Positions 1 to 8,543 of a DNA stretch of 64,000 nt are shown piece by piece. Source of the DNA: Paenibacillus sp. FSL R5-0912 (lineage in GTDB: Bacteria > Bacillota > Bacilli > Paenibacillales > Paenibacillaceae); the NCBI RefSeq assembly GCF_000758605.1, contig NZ_CP009282.1:5890001-5954000 (forward strand), given 5' to 3'. The stretch's first letter is position 1, and the number at the start of each line of letters is the position of its first letter. Made by a program: the position numbers and the translations under genes. The notes under the pieces are model-generated. The model had not been told where the DNA came from, did no database searches, and saw only the letters and a program-made list of their open reading frames with translations.

Positions 1-89
1 CGGTCAGCCAGTGTCGATTTGCCATGGTCTATATGTGCAATAATCGAGAAATTGCGGATTTGTTGTTGTCGTTTCTGAACGTCAGTCAT
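1..89 (-). CDS. lepA: Elongation factor 4 (LepA), N-terminal fragment
   Basis: Only the first 29 codons are inside the window; the gene runs off the left edge. The translation begins MTDVQKRQQQIRNF and continues into SIIAHIDHGKST, the G1/P-loop of translational GTPases, with the IDHGKST form typical of LepA. LepA is a ribosome-associated GTPase linked to back-translocation and initiation. A G-rich stretch (GGGGGTAAGGA) lies just before the ATG. Its place downstream of the YqxA-like gene and spoIIP on the same strand matches the order in Bacillus subtilis, which supports the call. Confidence 0.92.
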   Translation of the reverse strand, partial: MTDVQKRQQQIRNFSIIAHIDHGKSTLAD

Positions 90-314
90 TCCTTACCCCC
101 ACAGACAGCCTAATGTTAATCCTCTTATTATAACAGTACGGGCTTCACCCATCAATCCCGCCAGCTGCAGGAAAATAAAGAAACACCCGGGGCAGCCAAA
201 AATCACAGGAGAATCCGTAAAAAAAGAACAGCTGCACGCTCCAACTTAAGCGGCAACCGTTGCATAATGGCATATTTACTTTCGAAGTCTGTCCGGCAGC
301 ATACATACACCTCT

Positions 315-830
315 TCACTCCTCCGATGAATCGAAGAGGGAGACCACCCAGCGGATGCTCTTCTGCGAAGCCTGCTGCAGCAGGCCGGCCGTCTTGTCCG
401 CGAGCACATCTACGGTCGGCTTCTGTTCACCGGGAATCAGAATCTGCTCAGGACTGAGGGTGGTATAGTCCTTCACCTCCTGCTGCGGAAGGCTCCCCGT
501 CCCGGCAGCTGTATCCGTACCAGCTGCAACCGGCTGCTGCACAGGCAGCACCTTGTAGGCCCCGGTAGCCGGATCAATGACAACCGGCACATACACATAG
601 GCTTGCCCGCCCGGAGTTGTACCCGCGGCCGGAAGAGACGCAGCTCCTGCTGCGTTGCTCTGCCCTGCCGGGAGTTGTCCGCCGGCCGCAGTATTCCCGG
701 CTACTGTGTTCCAGCCCGGCAGCACGCCGGAGACTCCTGAACCGCTCCCGCCGCCGAATTGCAGACCCACCAGAAGCCCGACTCCCGCCCATATCCCGAC
801 CATGACCAGCTTTTTTCCGAACCGAGTCAT
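315..830 (-). CDS. YqxA-like small membrane-anchored protein (DUF3679 by position)
   Basis: This 171-residue protein has a short basic N-terminus, one hydrophobic segment (about residues 8-25), a long Gly/Ala/Pro-rich linker and a C-terminal conserved-looking part (about 115-171). A strong ribosome binding site (AAAGGAGCGG) precedes the ATG. It lies between spoIIP and lepA on the same strand, exactly where B. subtilis has yqxA. The assignment rests on that position and the N-terminal anchor rather than on a diagnostic motif. The molecular role is unknown; co-location with spoIIP hints at sporulation expression. The low-complexity middle is probably lineage specific. Confidence 0.7.
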   Translation of the reverse strand: MTRFGKKLVMVGIWAGVGLLVGLQFGGGSGSGVSGVLPGWNTVAGNTAAGGQLPAGQSNAAGAASLPAAGTTPGGQAYVYVPVVIDPATGAYKVLPVQQPVAAGTDTAAGTGSLPQQEVKDYTTLSPEQILIPGEQKPTVDVLADKTAGLLQQASQKSIRWVVSLFDSSEE

Positions 831-863
831 ATTCTCCGCTCCTTTTTCAAGTGAATTAGCAGC

Positions 864-2276
864 TTAGGAAGCACCGCCTGCGGATGTCTTCGCGCTGGTG
901 CCCTCCAGTTTGACATCGCCCTGTTCAGGCGCCGCCGCCTTCTCTGCATCCCGGCTGGCCCAGTACACATCAGCGATGGCATCTGCCAGAATATCTGCTG
1001 TCCGCTTCAGCTCTTCGGCAGAATTATCGATTCCGCCTACCTCAATCAGCACGCTGTTCGGGGATAGTGTCTGGTTATACTCCCCATTATTCCCGTTTCC
1101 TGAGGATTTCCCCCATATACCACGGGATACTCCCGGATAATTTTTCTCCAGCAGCTGATGAATCTGATTGGCGAAGGCCTCATTTTGCTTCCAGTTCTTA
1201 TTCGCATGCCCGAGGATGAAATACACCTGCGCATAATTTTTACCATTGATTTCTGCTGTGGTTTTGCCATGCCGCTGCGAGTCGCGGTGGATATCGATCA
1301 GCTCACTCATTTCCTGATTGGCGGCCATCGCCGATTTCACAGTCATGCGTGAATATTTATAGGAGAAGTTCCAGTTATAATCCGGCACCTCCGTCGCGTA
1401 ATCCTCCTGGGCATGGACAGTTCCTATCCCGCGGGCTTCCAGCCGCTTGGCAATATATGATCCTACCAGCATTACATTCTTGGAAGGAACCGCAGAGCTT
1501 GGATTATCACTTGCTGCGCCAAGCAGAGGATTATAGGCCTCGCGGGGATGGGAATGATAGATTAGGATACGTTTGATCGAGGTATCCCCGGTACCGTTCT
1601 CCGCATCTCCGCTCCCGGAATAACCTTCGCTCTCACCAGGGTCTGTAGCCGTACCGCTTGAATCCGGTGCAGCCGTAGCAACCGGCTGCACAACTTCTCC
1701 GCCCGGGTTGTCCGTTTCCCCTCCGGCAGGCGGATCACTAGTCCCCGCCTCTGTGCCTGTGCCCAGGTCCGTTCCCGGATCAGCACCGGTTCCCGATTCT
1801 CCACCAGCCGCTAACTCATCGACACCGGGATGATAATCCGCAGGCGCACCTGCCGTACCTGTCCCCCCGGAGCCTTCCCGCAGCAGAAAGGGATCATCTG
1901 CCGCAAGGCCGGGCATCTCACGCGATACCAGACTTTTGGGATCGCCCGGGTCGACGCTGGTGAGCAGCCGGAATACGAAGGAGGTAACCTTGTCGCCCGA
2001 GAATGCTGAAGGCTCCTCACCCTGCGGCAAATGCGGAACCTCCATGCCCAGCAGTTCCATGAAGAATCCGCTGGAGAGTGAAGCAGCCAAGCCCTTCATA
2101 GAGGGAATGGGTGAAGAGTTCAGCTTCTGTCCGGCCAATCCGCCGGCTCCAAGCAGCATGAAGAATACAAGTGAACCTCCGGCCAGCAGCAGCATCGTTC
2201 TCCCCAGCGACAGAACATCCAGCAGCCTTCCCCGCAGCCGGCCAATATTCCATAGCTGAAACCATTTTCTGTTCAT
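864..2276 (-). CDS. spoIIP: Stage II sporulation protein P, peptidoglycan hydrolase
   Basis: SpoIIP is the amidase/endopeptidase that works with SpoIID and SpoIIM to thin septal peptidoglycan and drive engulfment. The 470-residue protein has an N-terminal transmembrane anchor (about 27-48), a Gly/Thr/Asp-rich linker (about 132-232) and a C-terminal catalytic domain. That domain starts at ILIYHSHPREAY, giving the metal-binding H-x-H at residues 241 and 243 with E246, and continues through YFILGHAN and LIEVGG. The ATG has AGGAGGA about 11 bases upstream. The gene lies between gpr and the YqxA-like gene, as in B. subtilis. The linker is longer and less complex than I would expect for the family. 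Confidence 0.95.
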   Translation of the reverse strand: MNRKWFQLWNIGRLRGRLLDVLSLGRTMLLLAGGSLVFFMLLGAGGLAGQKLNSSPIPSMKGLAASLSSGFFMELLGMEVPHLPQGEEPSAFSGDKVTSFVFRLLTSVDPGDPKSLVSREMPGLAADDPFLLREGSGGTGTAGAPADYHPGVDELAAGGESGTGADPGTDLGTGTEAGTSDPPAGGETDNPGGEVVQPVATAAPDSSGTATDPGESEGYSGSGDAENGTGDTSIKRILIYHSHPREAYNPLLGAASDNPSSAVPSKNVMLVGSYIAKRLEARGIGTVHAQEDYATEVPDYNWNFSYKYSRMTVKSAMAANQEMSELIDIHRDSQRHGKTTAEINGKNYAQVYFILGHANKNWKQNEAFANQIHQLLEKNYPGVSRGIWGKSSGNGNNGEYNQTLSPNSVLIEVGGIDNSAEELKRTADILADAIADVYWASRDAEKAAAPEQGDVKLEGTSAKTSAGGAS

Positions 2277-2377
2277 GATTGTTATGTCCTCCTCTAAGCC
2301 CTCTGTAATCTCTCATACTCCAAATCTATGAGCGAAAGAGTAATGCTAGAACCTTAGAATGAGAGGACATAGAGAAG

Positions 2378-2417
2378 ACCCGCAGGGCAGTACTGCCTTG
2401 AGGCAGACTGTGCGGGC
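2378..2417 (-). terminator. Candidate terminator between gpr and spoIIP
   Basis: CCCGCA and TGCGGG arms, with an inner GGCAG/CTGCC pairing, form a hairpin just downstream of the gpr stop. It is followed on the minus strand by a T/C-rich rather than pure T tract. Termination here would separate gpr from spoIIP, which are usually transcribed separately. Confidence 0.5.
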
Positions 2418-2436
2418 CTGTGAAGAACGGTGAAGA

Positions 2437-3447
2437 TCAGTGCGTGTAGGCACCAACATTGCCAGGATCTACCGCTTCATGCAGTGCAGCGTTGAGTCCG
2501 CTGGCGACAATATTGGCAATCTCTTCAATAAACTCATCGATTTCCTTGGGAGTAACGATCAGGTCATGTCCCAGCGGTTCAAGCACTTCCTTAACCAGCG
2601 CCAGCCGCTCCTGCTCGGAGATATCATCCAGCAAGCCCATAATCTCTTTGGTATGGGCACCGCCGCCTTCCATCTTCCCGAAATGATTGCTCATCATCTC
2701 CAGCACGTTGTTGACGATCGTGGAGGCGTAGCAGACAGTAGGGACACCGATGGCGATACAGGGGACACCCAGCACCTCCTTGGTCAGACCCCGCCGTTTG
2801 TTGCCGATGCCTGAACCCGGATGGATGCCGATATCGGCAATCTGGATCGTTGTATTGATTCTCTCCAGCGAACGGGAGGCCAGGGCATCAATGGCTATAA
2901 TCACATCCGGCTTCGTACGGTCTACAATCCCCTGCACAACCTCACTGGACTCAATGCCGGTCAGGCCGAGCACACCCGGGGCAATCGCGCTCACATTCCG
3001 GTAGCCGGGGGAGACCTGATCAGGAACCAGCTCATAGAACTGCCGGGTAATCAGCGCATTCTCCACGACCAGCGGCCCAAGAGAGTCCGGAGTTACATTC
3101 CAGTTGCCGAGCCCTACAATAAGTACGGAGGAGTTACGGTTAATGCCGATCCTGTCCAGAAAATGCTCAAATTCACGGGCAAACACAGTGGAAACCTTCT
3201 GCTGCAGGCCGGTATCCCCTCCGCGCAGTGCCGGAACCTCCAGCGTCACGTAGTTGCCGATGGCCCGTCCGATCGCCTGGGAACCGGCATTGTCTGCTAC
3301 AGCAAGCCGGGTAACCTTGATGCCATCTGCTTCTTGCACCTCTTCATTGACGCCGGGAATGGGGGCATTGGACCGCGCCTGAGCCATTTCCTTTGCTTCC
3401 ACTGCCAAATCCGTACGTACCGAATACAGCTGAAGATCCAGTTCCAT
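2437..3447 (-). CDS. gpr: Germination protease GPR
   Basis: GPR is the spore-specific aspartic-type endopeptidase that degrades small acid-soluble DNA-binding proteins at germination; it is made as a zymogen in the forespore. The chosen start gives 336 residues beginning MELDLQLYSVRTDLAVEAKEMA, which contains the conserved RTDLA(V/I)E segment near the pro-peptide junction. The upstream in-frame ATG at 3531 lacks this support, whereas the ATG at 3447 has TAAGGAGG about 11 bases before it. Further signatures are SSVLIVGLGNWNVTPDSLGP and PDVIIAIDALASRS. rpsT is divergent and spoIIP lies downstream, the standard order. Confidence 0.96.
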   Translation of the reverse strand: MELDLQLYSVRTDLAVEAKEMAQARSNAPIPGVNEEVQEADGIKVTRLAVADNAGSQAIGRAIGNYVTLEVPALRGGDTGLQQKVSTVFAREFEHFLDRIGINRNSSVLIVGLGNWNVTPDSLGPLVVENALITRQFYELVPDQVSPGYRNVSAIAPGVLGLTGIESSEVVQGIVDRTKPDVIIAIDALASRSLERINTTIQIADIGIHPGSGIGNKRRGLTKEVLGVPCIAIGVPTVCYASTIVNNVLEMMSNHFGKMEGGGAHTKEIMGLLDDISEQERLALVKEVLEPLGHDLIVTPKEIDEFIEEIANIVASGLNAALHEAVDPGNVGAYTH

Positions 3448-3627
3448 TATTAGTTCAGCCTCCTTAAGCATATTGCCGATAGTGTGCGAGAGAAAGCCGC
3501 TGTTTATACAATCCCTGGTGCTATAATTCAAAAGCTTTTAGTGTTGCTTTTTGCTACCCTTCATGCTAAACTATTTTAAGTTGTGAATCATATGATGATT
3601 TCGAATGTCTTCCAGGAGGTGAATGCA

Positions 3628-3900
3628 ATGCCAAATATCAAATCCGCGGTTAAACGCGTCAAGACGATCGAGAAACGCCGTGCACTGAACGCTTCCCAGA
3701 AGTCCGCGCTTCGTACAGCTGTGAAAACTGCTGATGTAGCACTGACAGGTACGGAAGTGGAAACTGCTCACGCTGCTTTCCAAGCTGCTTCCAAAAAGCT
3801 GGACAAGGCTGTAACTAAAGGCCTGGTTCATAAAAATGCGGCTGCCCGCAAAAAATCCCGCTTGGCTAAGAAATTGAACGCTCTGAAGGCTCAAGCTTAA
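3628..3900 (+). CDS. rpsT: 30S ribosomal protein S20
   Basis: This 90-residue, highly basic, Ala/Lys-rich protein begins MPNIKSAVKRVKTIEKRRA and contains the KGLVHKNAAARKKSRLAKK segment typical of S20, which binds 16S rRNA in the body of the 30S subunit. The ATG at 3628 is preceded by CAGGAGGTG at good spacing; an in-frame ATG 45 bases upstream lacks a comparable site and would add a non-conserved extension. A strong terminator follows. rpsT lies between gpr and holA on the opposite strand to both, as in B. subtilis. Confidence 0.98.
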   Translation: MPNIKSAVKRVKTIEKRRALNASQKSALRTAVKTADVALTGTEVETAHAAFQAASKKLDKAVTKGLVHKNAAARKKSRLAKKLNALKAQA

Positions 3901-3933
3901 GCCACGGGCGACAATCATAACGAGCACTTGAAG

Positions 3934-3970
3934 AACCTGACCGCTATGCTGCATACGGTTAGGTTTTTTT
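3934..3970 (+). terminator. rpsT intrinsic terminator
   Basis: AACCTGACCG pairs with CGGTTAGGTT across a 12-base loop and is followed by a run of T. An outer GAGCAC/GTGCTC pairing brackets it. Confidence 0.9.
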
Positions 3971-4000
3971 GTGCTCTTTTTTCTTATACCGGAATAGTCC

Positions 4001-4043
4001 AAGAGCCTGCCCACCCGCATGGATGCGGAGCAGACAGGCTCTT
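4001..4043 (-). terminator. Candidate holA terminator
   Basis: AAGAGCCTG pairs with CAGGCTCTT about 24 bases past the holA stop codon. There is no long T-run directly after it on the minus strand, so termination strength is uncertain. Confidence 0.5.
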
Positions 4044-4066
4044 AGGCTACGCTAACCTGTACCTGA

Positions 4067-5086
4067 TTACACGCCAAGGCGAAGCATAAACATCTCCAGC
4101 CCCAGCACTTTATCGATTGCGCCTGTCTTCATCTGATAATCAAGATCGGCCAGTATGCTGAGAATCTGCCGCAGACGCTGGCTGCTGAACTTATGGGCCT
4201 GCTCTCCCGCAAGCTTGACCGCATACGGATGCAGCCCAAGCTGGGAGGCAATCTGCCCTTGCGAATAGCTCAGACCGGACAGATCCTTGACCTGCAGGAT
4301 GATCCTGAACTGCCGCGCAATCAGTGCAGCGATCTTGATCGGCTCCTCCCGCTGCTTCAGCAGCTCATAGAGCGTATTCAGTGCCTTATCGAGACGCAGA
4401 TTCGCGATATCCTCCACCAGCGTAAATATGTTCTGCTCCGTGCCGCGATGGACCAGACTCTCTACTGCCGCAGCATCCACCTTACCGCCAGTACCGGCGA
4501 ACAGACACAGCTTGTCCATCTCTGCCGACAGGCCCTGCAGCCCGGTTCCGGCACTTGCAATGAGCACCTCAGCTGTGCCCGGAGCAGCGCTGCAGCCGCG
4601 TTCCCGGAAGCCCTTTTCCACCCAGCGCAGCAGCTCCTCCGCACCCAGCGGATTGAAGGCTAAGACGGTGCCGGAGGCCTTGGCTGTTTTGACGATTTTT
4701 TTGCGTTCATCCAGCTTATCGTTGTTCACCATAAAAACAATCACGCTGAATTCAGCAGGATGCTGCATATAATCGCTTAGCAGCTCTACACGGTGTTCAA
4801 TCTTGGCGTTCTCCTTGCCTGCCGTGAACAGGGCGGCATCCCGCACCAGCAGCAGCTTGCGCTCTACCATAAACGGAACCGTCTCTGCTTCTTCTATGAC
4901 GGCCTGCACCGGCGTTTCGGAGAGGTCGAAGGGAATCACCGCGAAGTCACGGTCCTCTTTGGCTATCAGGTGTTCCTCCAGCATGGCCGTGAATTCATTC
5001 ATCCGGAATTTCTCGCTGCCATACAATACATACAGCGGTGAAATTTTCCCCTGTTTGATGTCTTTGGCCGCCGTTTTGGCATCCAT
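4067..5086 (-). CDS. holA: DNA polymerase III delta subunit
   Basis: The delta subunit is the wrench of the clamp loader that opens the beta sliding clamp. The 339-residue protein starts MDAKTAAKDIKQGKISPLYVLYGSEKF, the typical N-terminus of the Firmicutes YqeN/HolA family, with the conserved YxLYGxExF motif. It continues through the (I/V)PFxLSE and AxxVPFM regions, and its C-terminal collar domain carries LGLHPYAVKLAGEQA. AAGGAAGTGG precedes the ATG. In B. subtilis this gene follows comEC; here comEC lies about 20 kb away, with sigma-factor, sugar and nrd genes in between. Confidence 0.95.
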   Translation of the reverse strand: MDAKTAAKDIKQGKISPLYVLYGSEKFRMNEFTAMLEEHLIAKEDRDFAVIPFDLSETPVQAVIEEAETVPFMVERKLLLVRDAALFTAGKENAKIEHRVELLSDYMQHPAEFSVIVFMVNNDKLDERKKIVKTAKASGTVLAFNPLGAEELLRWVEKGFRERGCSAAPGTAEVLIASAGTGLQGLSAEMDKLCLFAGTGGKVDAAAVESLVHRGTEQNIFTLVEDIANLRLDKALNTLYELLKQREEPIKIAALIARQFRIILQVKDLSGLSYSQGQIASQLGLHPYAVKLAGEQAHKFSSQRLRQILSILADLDYQMKTGAIDKVLGLEMFMLRLGV

Positions 5087-5405
5087 CCCGCCACTTCCTT
5101 TTCCATTTCATTGCCTGGTTGCGTACAACGTACAACACATACATTCATACATTTTAACAAAAAAACGCCTGCAAACATAGGCAAAAACGGAGCAACCTCG
5201 GCAGCCAGGGCCAAAGTTGCTCCGTTTCAGCGGCGCATCTATATAAACGACGGAGAGGGAAGCTCTAGAAACTTACCATCCGGCGGTCATACCGATGATA
5301 CTCGCAAATCCTGTAATTCCTGTCCTCATACCCTAGCATATTCCGCAGGTGCTTAAAAAGTTCCAGTTCGCGATTATTTATTGGACGTTGCCGCGTCCGG
5401 AGTAA
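5087..5405. other. Intergenic region upstream of holA
   Basis: This 319-base stretch separates holA from the anti-sigma gene. It holds the anti-sigma operon terminator (about 5183-5227) and presumably the holA promoter. No convincing gene was seen. Confidence 0.6.
5183..5227 (-). terminator. Terminator of the ECF sigma/anti-sigma operon
   Basis: AAACGGAGCAAC pairs perfectly with GTTGCTCCGTTT. On the minus strand it is followed by TTTTTGCC. It lies about 180 bases beyond the anti-sigma stop codon. Confidence 0.8.
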
Positions 5406-6632
5406 TCACGGGGCTGGACTGGGGGAAACGGAAGCTGATGGAGCAACGGAAGGAACCGGTGCTGATGTCTCTGCCGGAACCGTATATGTCTTCGTTGCCT
5501 GCGTACCATCCTGCAGCTCTGTTACATAGGTGAACTGGCTGCTATCCTCCGACCACACGCCGGAGACCCACGTCCCTTCTATGGGCAGAGAATTCAGCGC
5601 AACCCGTTCTCCCTCTGCACCGCCTGCCGGAGCGCTGTAGATCACAACCTGCTGTCCTGCCAGCTCTGCCGTATAACGTCCATCCGGAGAAGACCATGAA
5701 GGCTGGGAAGCTACCAGCGCAGGCAGCAGACCCATTGCTCCAGGCTCCGCTGCGTTCGGGTCCTGCGGAGCACCTTCCTCCGGTGCTGCGGTATCAGCCG
5801 CTGCATCCTCCTGGACCATGCCCATGAATATCTGGCTCTGGGCAGCCGGATCAGCAGCACGGTCATTATTCCCGCTGCTGGCCTTCCGGGAATTCTCTGC
5901 CGGCGGTGCTGTGGCATTGCGTTTGGCGGAAGGAGCTTGCGTTGCCGGAGGCTCCTTGGCCGGAGCCGGACCTGCGTCTGCTCCGTCAGCATTGTCTGCA
6001 ACATCCGCACTATCCCCGGCAGCAGGCCCTGTACTGTTCAGAGGAGCACCTTCTTCAGCATTCGGCTCCGCCGTGGCTTGTTCTGAGAAGAAGATCTCAG
6101 CGCCGCCGTCAGTGCTGTTGTTCTGTCCTGCATCTGCCGGAGCTGCATTGTCTGCGGCTCCCGTTATCATCTTAGAGGAAGCTTCACTTCCTGCTGCATT
6201 ATACGCCTGATCCATATCCGCACCCGGCATGCTCTCCGGCAGGTTGAAGATAGCGAATAACAGAATCACCGCTGCCGCAGCAGCGCCGATGCCTGTCCGT
6301 GTTGCTATTGAAGCGCCCTTGGGCTTCTTGCCGCGGGTGCTTTGGCGTGTAAAGGGAACAATCTTGGGATCTTCAGATCCCACCATAACAGGCTCCTCCC
6401 GGACGCCGCGGTCCAGCTGTTCAAGCTGCGGCAGGATAGAGTCGACCAGACTGAAGGGCGGCTTCACATCCGGTAGCTCCTCCAGTTGCCGGGAGAGCAT
6501 CGTCAGCCGGTCAAAGACTTCCGCGCAGGAAGGACAATCGTCGATATGACGGAACATTTCAATCATTTCTTCCTGACTGAGATCATGATCTAAATAGCGG
6601 TGCATCCATTCCATCACCTCCGCGCACTTCAT
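5406..6632 (-). CDS. Transmembrane anti-sigma factor with zinc-finger (ZAS) domain
   Basis: This 408-residue protein should hold the adjacent ECF sigma factor inactive at the membrane. The N-terminal ZAS domain shows H29-x3-C33-x2-C36 (HIDDCPSC). A single transmembrane segment follows at about 113-131. The rest is an extracytoplasmic Ala/Pro/Asp-rich region ending in a short conserved-looking domain (about 300-390) and a Ser/Pro tail. The gene starts inside the sigma gene stop (ATGA overlap), so translation is coupled. The domain order resembles RsiW, which is released by regulated proteolysis; that mechanism is inferred here. The large low-complexity ectodomain is unlike the short one of B. 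subtilis RsiW. Confidence 0.88.
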   Translation of the reverse strand: MKCAEVMEWMHRYLDHDLSQEEMIEMFRHIDDCPSCAEVFDRLTMLSRQLEELPDVKPPFSLVDSILPQLEQLDRGVREEPVMVGSEDPKIVPFTRQSTRGKKPKGASIATRTGIGAAAAAVILLFAIFNLPESMPGADMDQAYNAAGSEASSKMITGAADNAAPADAGQNNSTDGGAEIFFSEQATAEPNAEEGAPLNSTGPAAGDSADVADNADGADAGPAPAKEPPATQAPSAKRNATAPPAENSRKASSGNNDRAADPAAQSQIFMGMVQEDAAADTAAPEEGAPQDPNAAEPGAMGLLPALVASQPSWSSPDGRYTAELAGQQVVIYSAPAGGAEGERVALNSLPIEGTWVSGVWSEDSSQFTYVTELQDGTQATKTYTVPAETSAPVPSVAPSASVSPSPAP

Positions 6633-7180
6633 CCTGACACACCACCTTTCTGATACTCCTGAAGTCTATTCTGCAGCTGTGCCCGGGCCCTGAACAGGTA
6701 GGATTTCACCGTGTTTAAAGGCAGATCCAGACAGTCTGCAATCTCGTTGTAAGAAAAATCCTGTAAATACCGGAGTACAATCACCGTCCGGTGATGCTCA
6801 GGAAGCTGATCGATTGCCTCGCGTATATCCTCCGCCAGGTACCCCGACATCACTTCGCGCTCTACGTTATGCTTATTATCCTGGAACACCATTTCGTGCT
6901 CATCGATAGAAACAGTAGGCTTCGTTCTCCGGAACTTGTCAATACAGATGTTCGTCACAATCCGCTGAACCCATGTTTTGAACTGGGCCTTCTCCTCATA
7001 GGAGCCGATCTTGGTATACACCCGGATTAATGCCTCCTGGGATGCATCCAGAGCATCCTGTTCATTATGCAGAATGTAGAAGGCCGTCTTATACACATGT
7101 CCTTCAATTTCTCGCAATAGGGTGATTAGAGCGTCGCGATCGCCCGCTTGAGCGGCTCTGATGAGTCCCTGCTCCACCAC
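6629..7180 (-). CDS. ECF-family RNA polymerase sigma factor (SigW-like)
   Basis: The 183-residue protein has only regions 2 and 4. Region 2 includes DALDASQEALIRVYTKIGSYEEKAQFKTWVQRIVTN and region 4 includes LPEHHRTVIVLRYLQDFSYNEIADCL with the helix-turn-helix LNTVKSYLFRAR. It most resembles extracytoplasmic-function factors of the SigW/SigM type that respond to cell-envelope stress. Translation starts at GTG (7180, or the next GTG) after AGAGGGGGAA. It overlaps the anti-sigma gene by 4 bases. A candidate self-recognised promoter lies directly upstream. I did not assign a specific B. subtilis orthologue. Confidence 0.92.
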   Translation of the reverse strand: MVEQGLIRAAQAGDRDALITLLREIEGHVYKTAFYILHNEQDALDASQEALIRVYTKIGSYEEKAQFKTWVQRIVTNICIDKFRRTKPTVSIDEHEMVFQDNKHNVEREVMSGYLAEDIREAIDQLPEHHRTVIVLRYLQDFSYNEIADCLDLPLNTVKSYLFRARAQLQNRLQEYQKGGVSG

Positions 7181-7208
7181 GAAGGTTCCCCCTCTCTATG
7201 CAATCTTA

Positions 7209-7237
7209 CTGACGCGCAAGACTGCGAATTTGTTGCA
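7209..7237 (-). promoter_or_regulatory. Candidate autoregulatory ECF promoter
   Basis: On the minus strand TGCAAC (7237-7232) is followed after 17 bases by CGTC (7214-7211). This is close to the TGAAAC-N16/17-CGTA/CGTC form used by SigW/SigM/SigX-type factors. It lies about 30 bases before the sigma gene start. Confidence 0.55.
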
Positions 7238-7458
7238 AGCCTGTAATCAATATTTTTGGAATACCAAACTTGGATAATAACGCCATAAGGAAGACCTGGT
7301 TTCCGTTTCCTGCGGCTGCCGCAGACCGGTCCATAATCCTTACTAAGCATACAGGGGATGCTTCAATCATTCAAATACTCTTTTATAGAAGTTTGTTACA
7401 AAAATGACATGGAAAACAGGCAGACCCGCGCGATAACCCCCCGCGAATGAAGACTGCC

Positions 7459-7701
7459 CTATAATTTATAAAGTGTAGCTGCGCACAGCAGGAGGACGGC
7501 ATAATTCTCTCTGGAATCATCATCAAGCACATATACTTCACCCTGCGTAAAAAGTTGCGGATGATTATAGTTCCGGTGCAGCTTATAAAAAGCCCCTGCA
7601 GTCACCCTGCAGCCGTGTACAGCGGAGCGGATTTCTATATACTCCGCCTCTTCCATATTCAAAGTGGGATACAGCTTGCTACGAATATCGTCGCCCGGCA
7701 T
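7459..7701 (-). CDS. Small hypothetical protein
   Basis: This 80-residue protein was not recognised. It begins MPGDDIRSKLYPTLNMEEAEYIEIR and ends in a hydrophobic stretch (AVLLLCAATLYKL). A ribosome binding site GAAAGGTGAT lies seven bases before the ATG, which favours a real gene. It sits alone between the ECF sigma operon and kdgA, on the same strand as both. No domain or signal peptide is visible. Confidence 0.6.
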   Translation of the reverse strand: MPGDDIRSKLYPTLNMEEAEYIEIRSAVHGCRVTAGAFYKLHRNYNHPQLFTQGEVYVLDDDSRENYAVLLLCAATLYKL

Positions 7702-7823
7702 GGCATCACCTTTCAGGAAAGCTCATCAATTTCGGCAGGTGCTTCAGCACCCCAGTCCTAGATGTAAGTATTGCCCTGATCAGCCTTTTTCCATCATTTA
7801 CACATCCGGGAAATCAAGTAAAC

Positions 7824-7859
7824 CAAAAAAATGCCCCACCCAATAGAGGCAAGGCATTT
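7824..7859 (-). terminator. kdgA intrinsic terminator
   Basis: On the minus strand AAATGCCTTGCC pairs with GGTGGGGCATTT (12 pairs including G-T) and is followed by TTTTTTGG, about 42 bases past the kdgA stop. Confidence 0.88.
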
Positions 7860-7901
7860 CACATGGTATAAAGCTTCAGATACGCGAACGGCTCTGCCAG
7901 C

Positions 7902-8543
7902 TTACAGACCCTGGATCTCTTTGAATTTCGCCACATACTGCGCAGCCAGTTCTGTGATTTGGTCATAACGGCCTTCTTTGGCCGGTGCAGTCAGGTTACC
8001 CCCGATGCCGACAGCGATACAGCCGTTCTTGATCCACTTCTCCATATTGTTCAGATCCACGCCGCCGGTAGGCATAATGTTCACATGCGGCATCGGGCCC
8101 TTAACTGCCTTGACATAATCCGGTCCGAACGCACTGCCAGGGAACAGCTTCAGTACATCCACGCCCAGCTTCAGGGCTTCCTTCATTTCATTCAGCGTCA
8201 TGCAGCCCGGCATATAAGGAATGCCGTAAAGATTACACATCTTGGCGGTATCTTCTTCAAAAGAAGGGCTGACTACAAATTCCGAACCGGCCAGAATAGC
8301 GATTCTTGCGGTAAGCGGGTCGAGTACTGTACCTGCACCGATCACAGCGCGGCTTCCATATTCGGCAACGAGGCGCTTGATCGCCACATCCGCATCCGGA
8401 GTCGTGAAAGTTACTTCAATGTTGTTCAGTCCGCCTTCAATACAGGCTGCCGACATTTTATAAGCATCATCGGCATTATCCGCGCGGATAACGGCCACAA
8501 CGCCAACAGACGTGATGTTCTGCAATACTTTGATTTTCTTCAT
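7902..8543 (-). CDS. kdgA: 2-dehydro-3-deoxyphosphogluconate (KDPG) aldolase
   Basis: KDPG aldolase splits 2-keto-3-deoxy-6-phosphogluconate into pyruvate and glyceraldehyde 3-phosphate, the last step of pectin/uronate breakdown. The 213-residue length is normal. Visible signatures are VAVIRADNADDA, the catalytic glutamate E43 in NNIEVTF, GAGTV, and the Schiff-base lysine K132 in VLKLFPGS. It is divergent from kdgK, the kinase that makes its substrate, across a 342-base region holding a perfect palindrome. KdgR-type control is likely. The genes that normally feed KDG (uxu, kdu, kdgT) are not in this window. Confidence 0.95.
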   Translation of the reverse strand: MKKIKVLQNITSVGVVAVIRADNADDAYKMSAACIEGGLNNIEVTFTTPDADVAIKRLVAEYGSRAVIGAGTVLDPLTARIAILAGSEFVVSPSFEEDTAKMCNLYGIPYMPGCMTLNEMKEALKLGVDVLKLFPGSAFGPDYVKAVKGPMPHVNIMPTGGVDLNNMEKWIKNGCIAVGIGGNLTAPAKEGRYDQITELAAQYVAKFKEIQGL

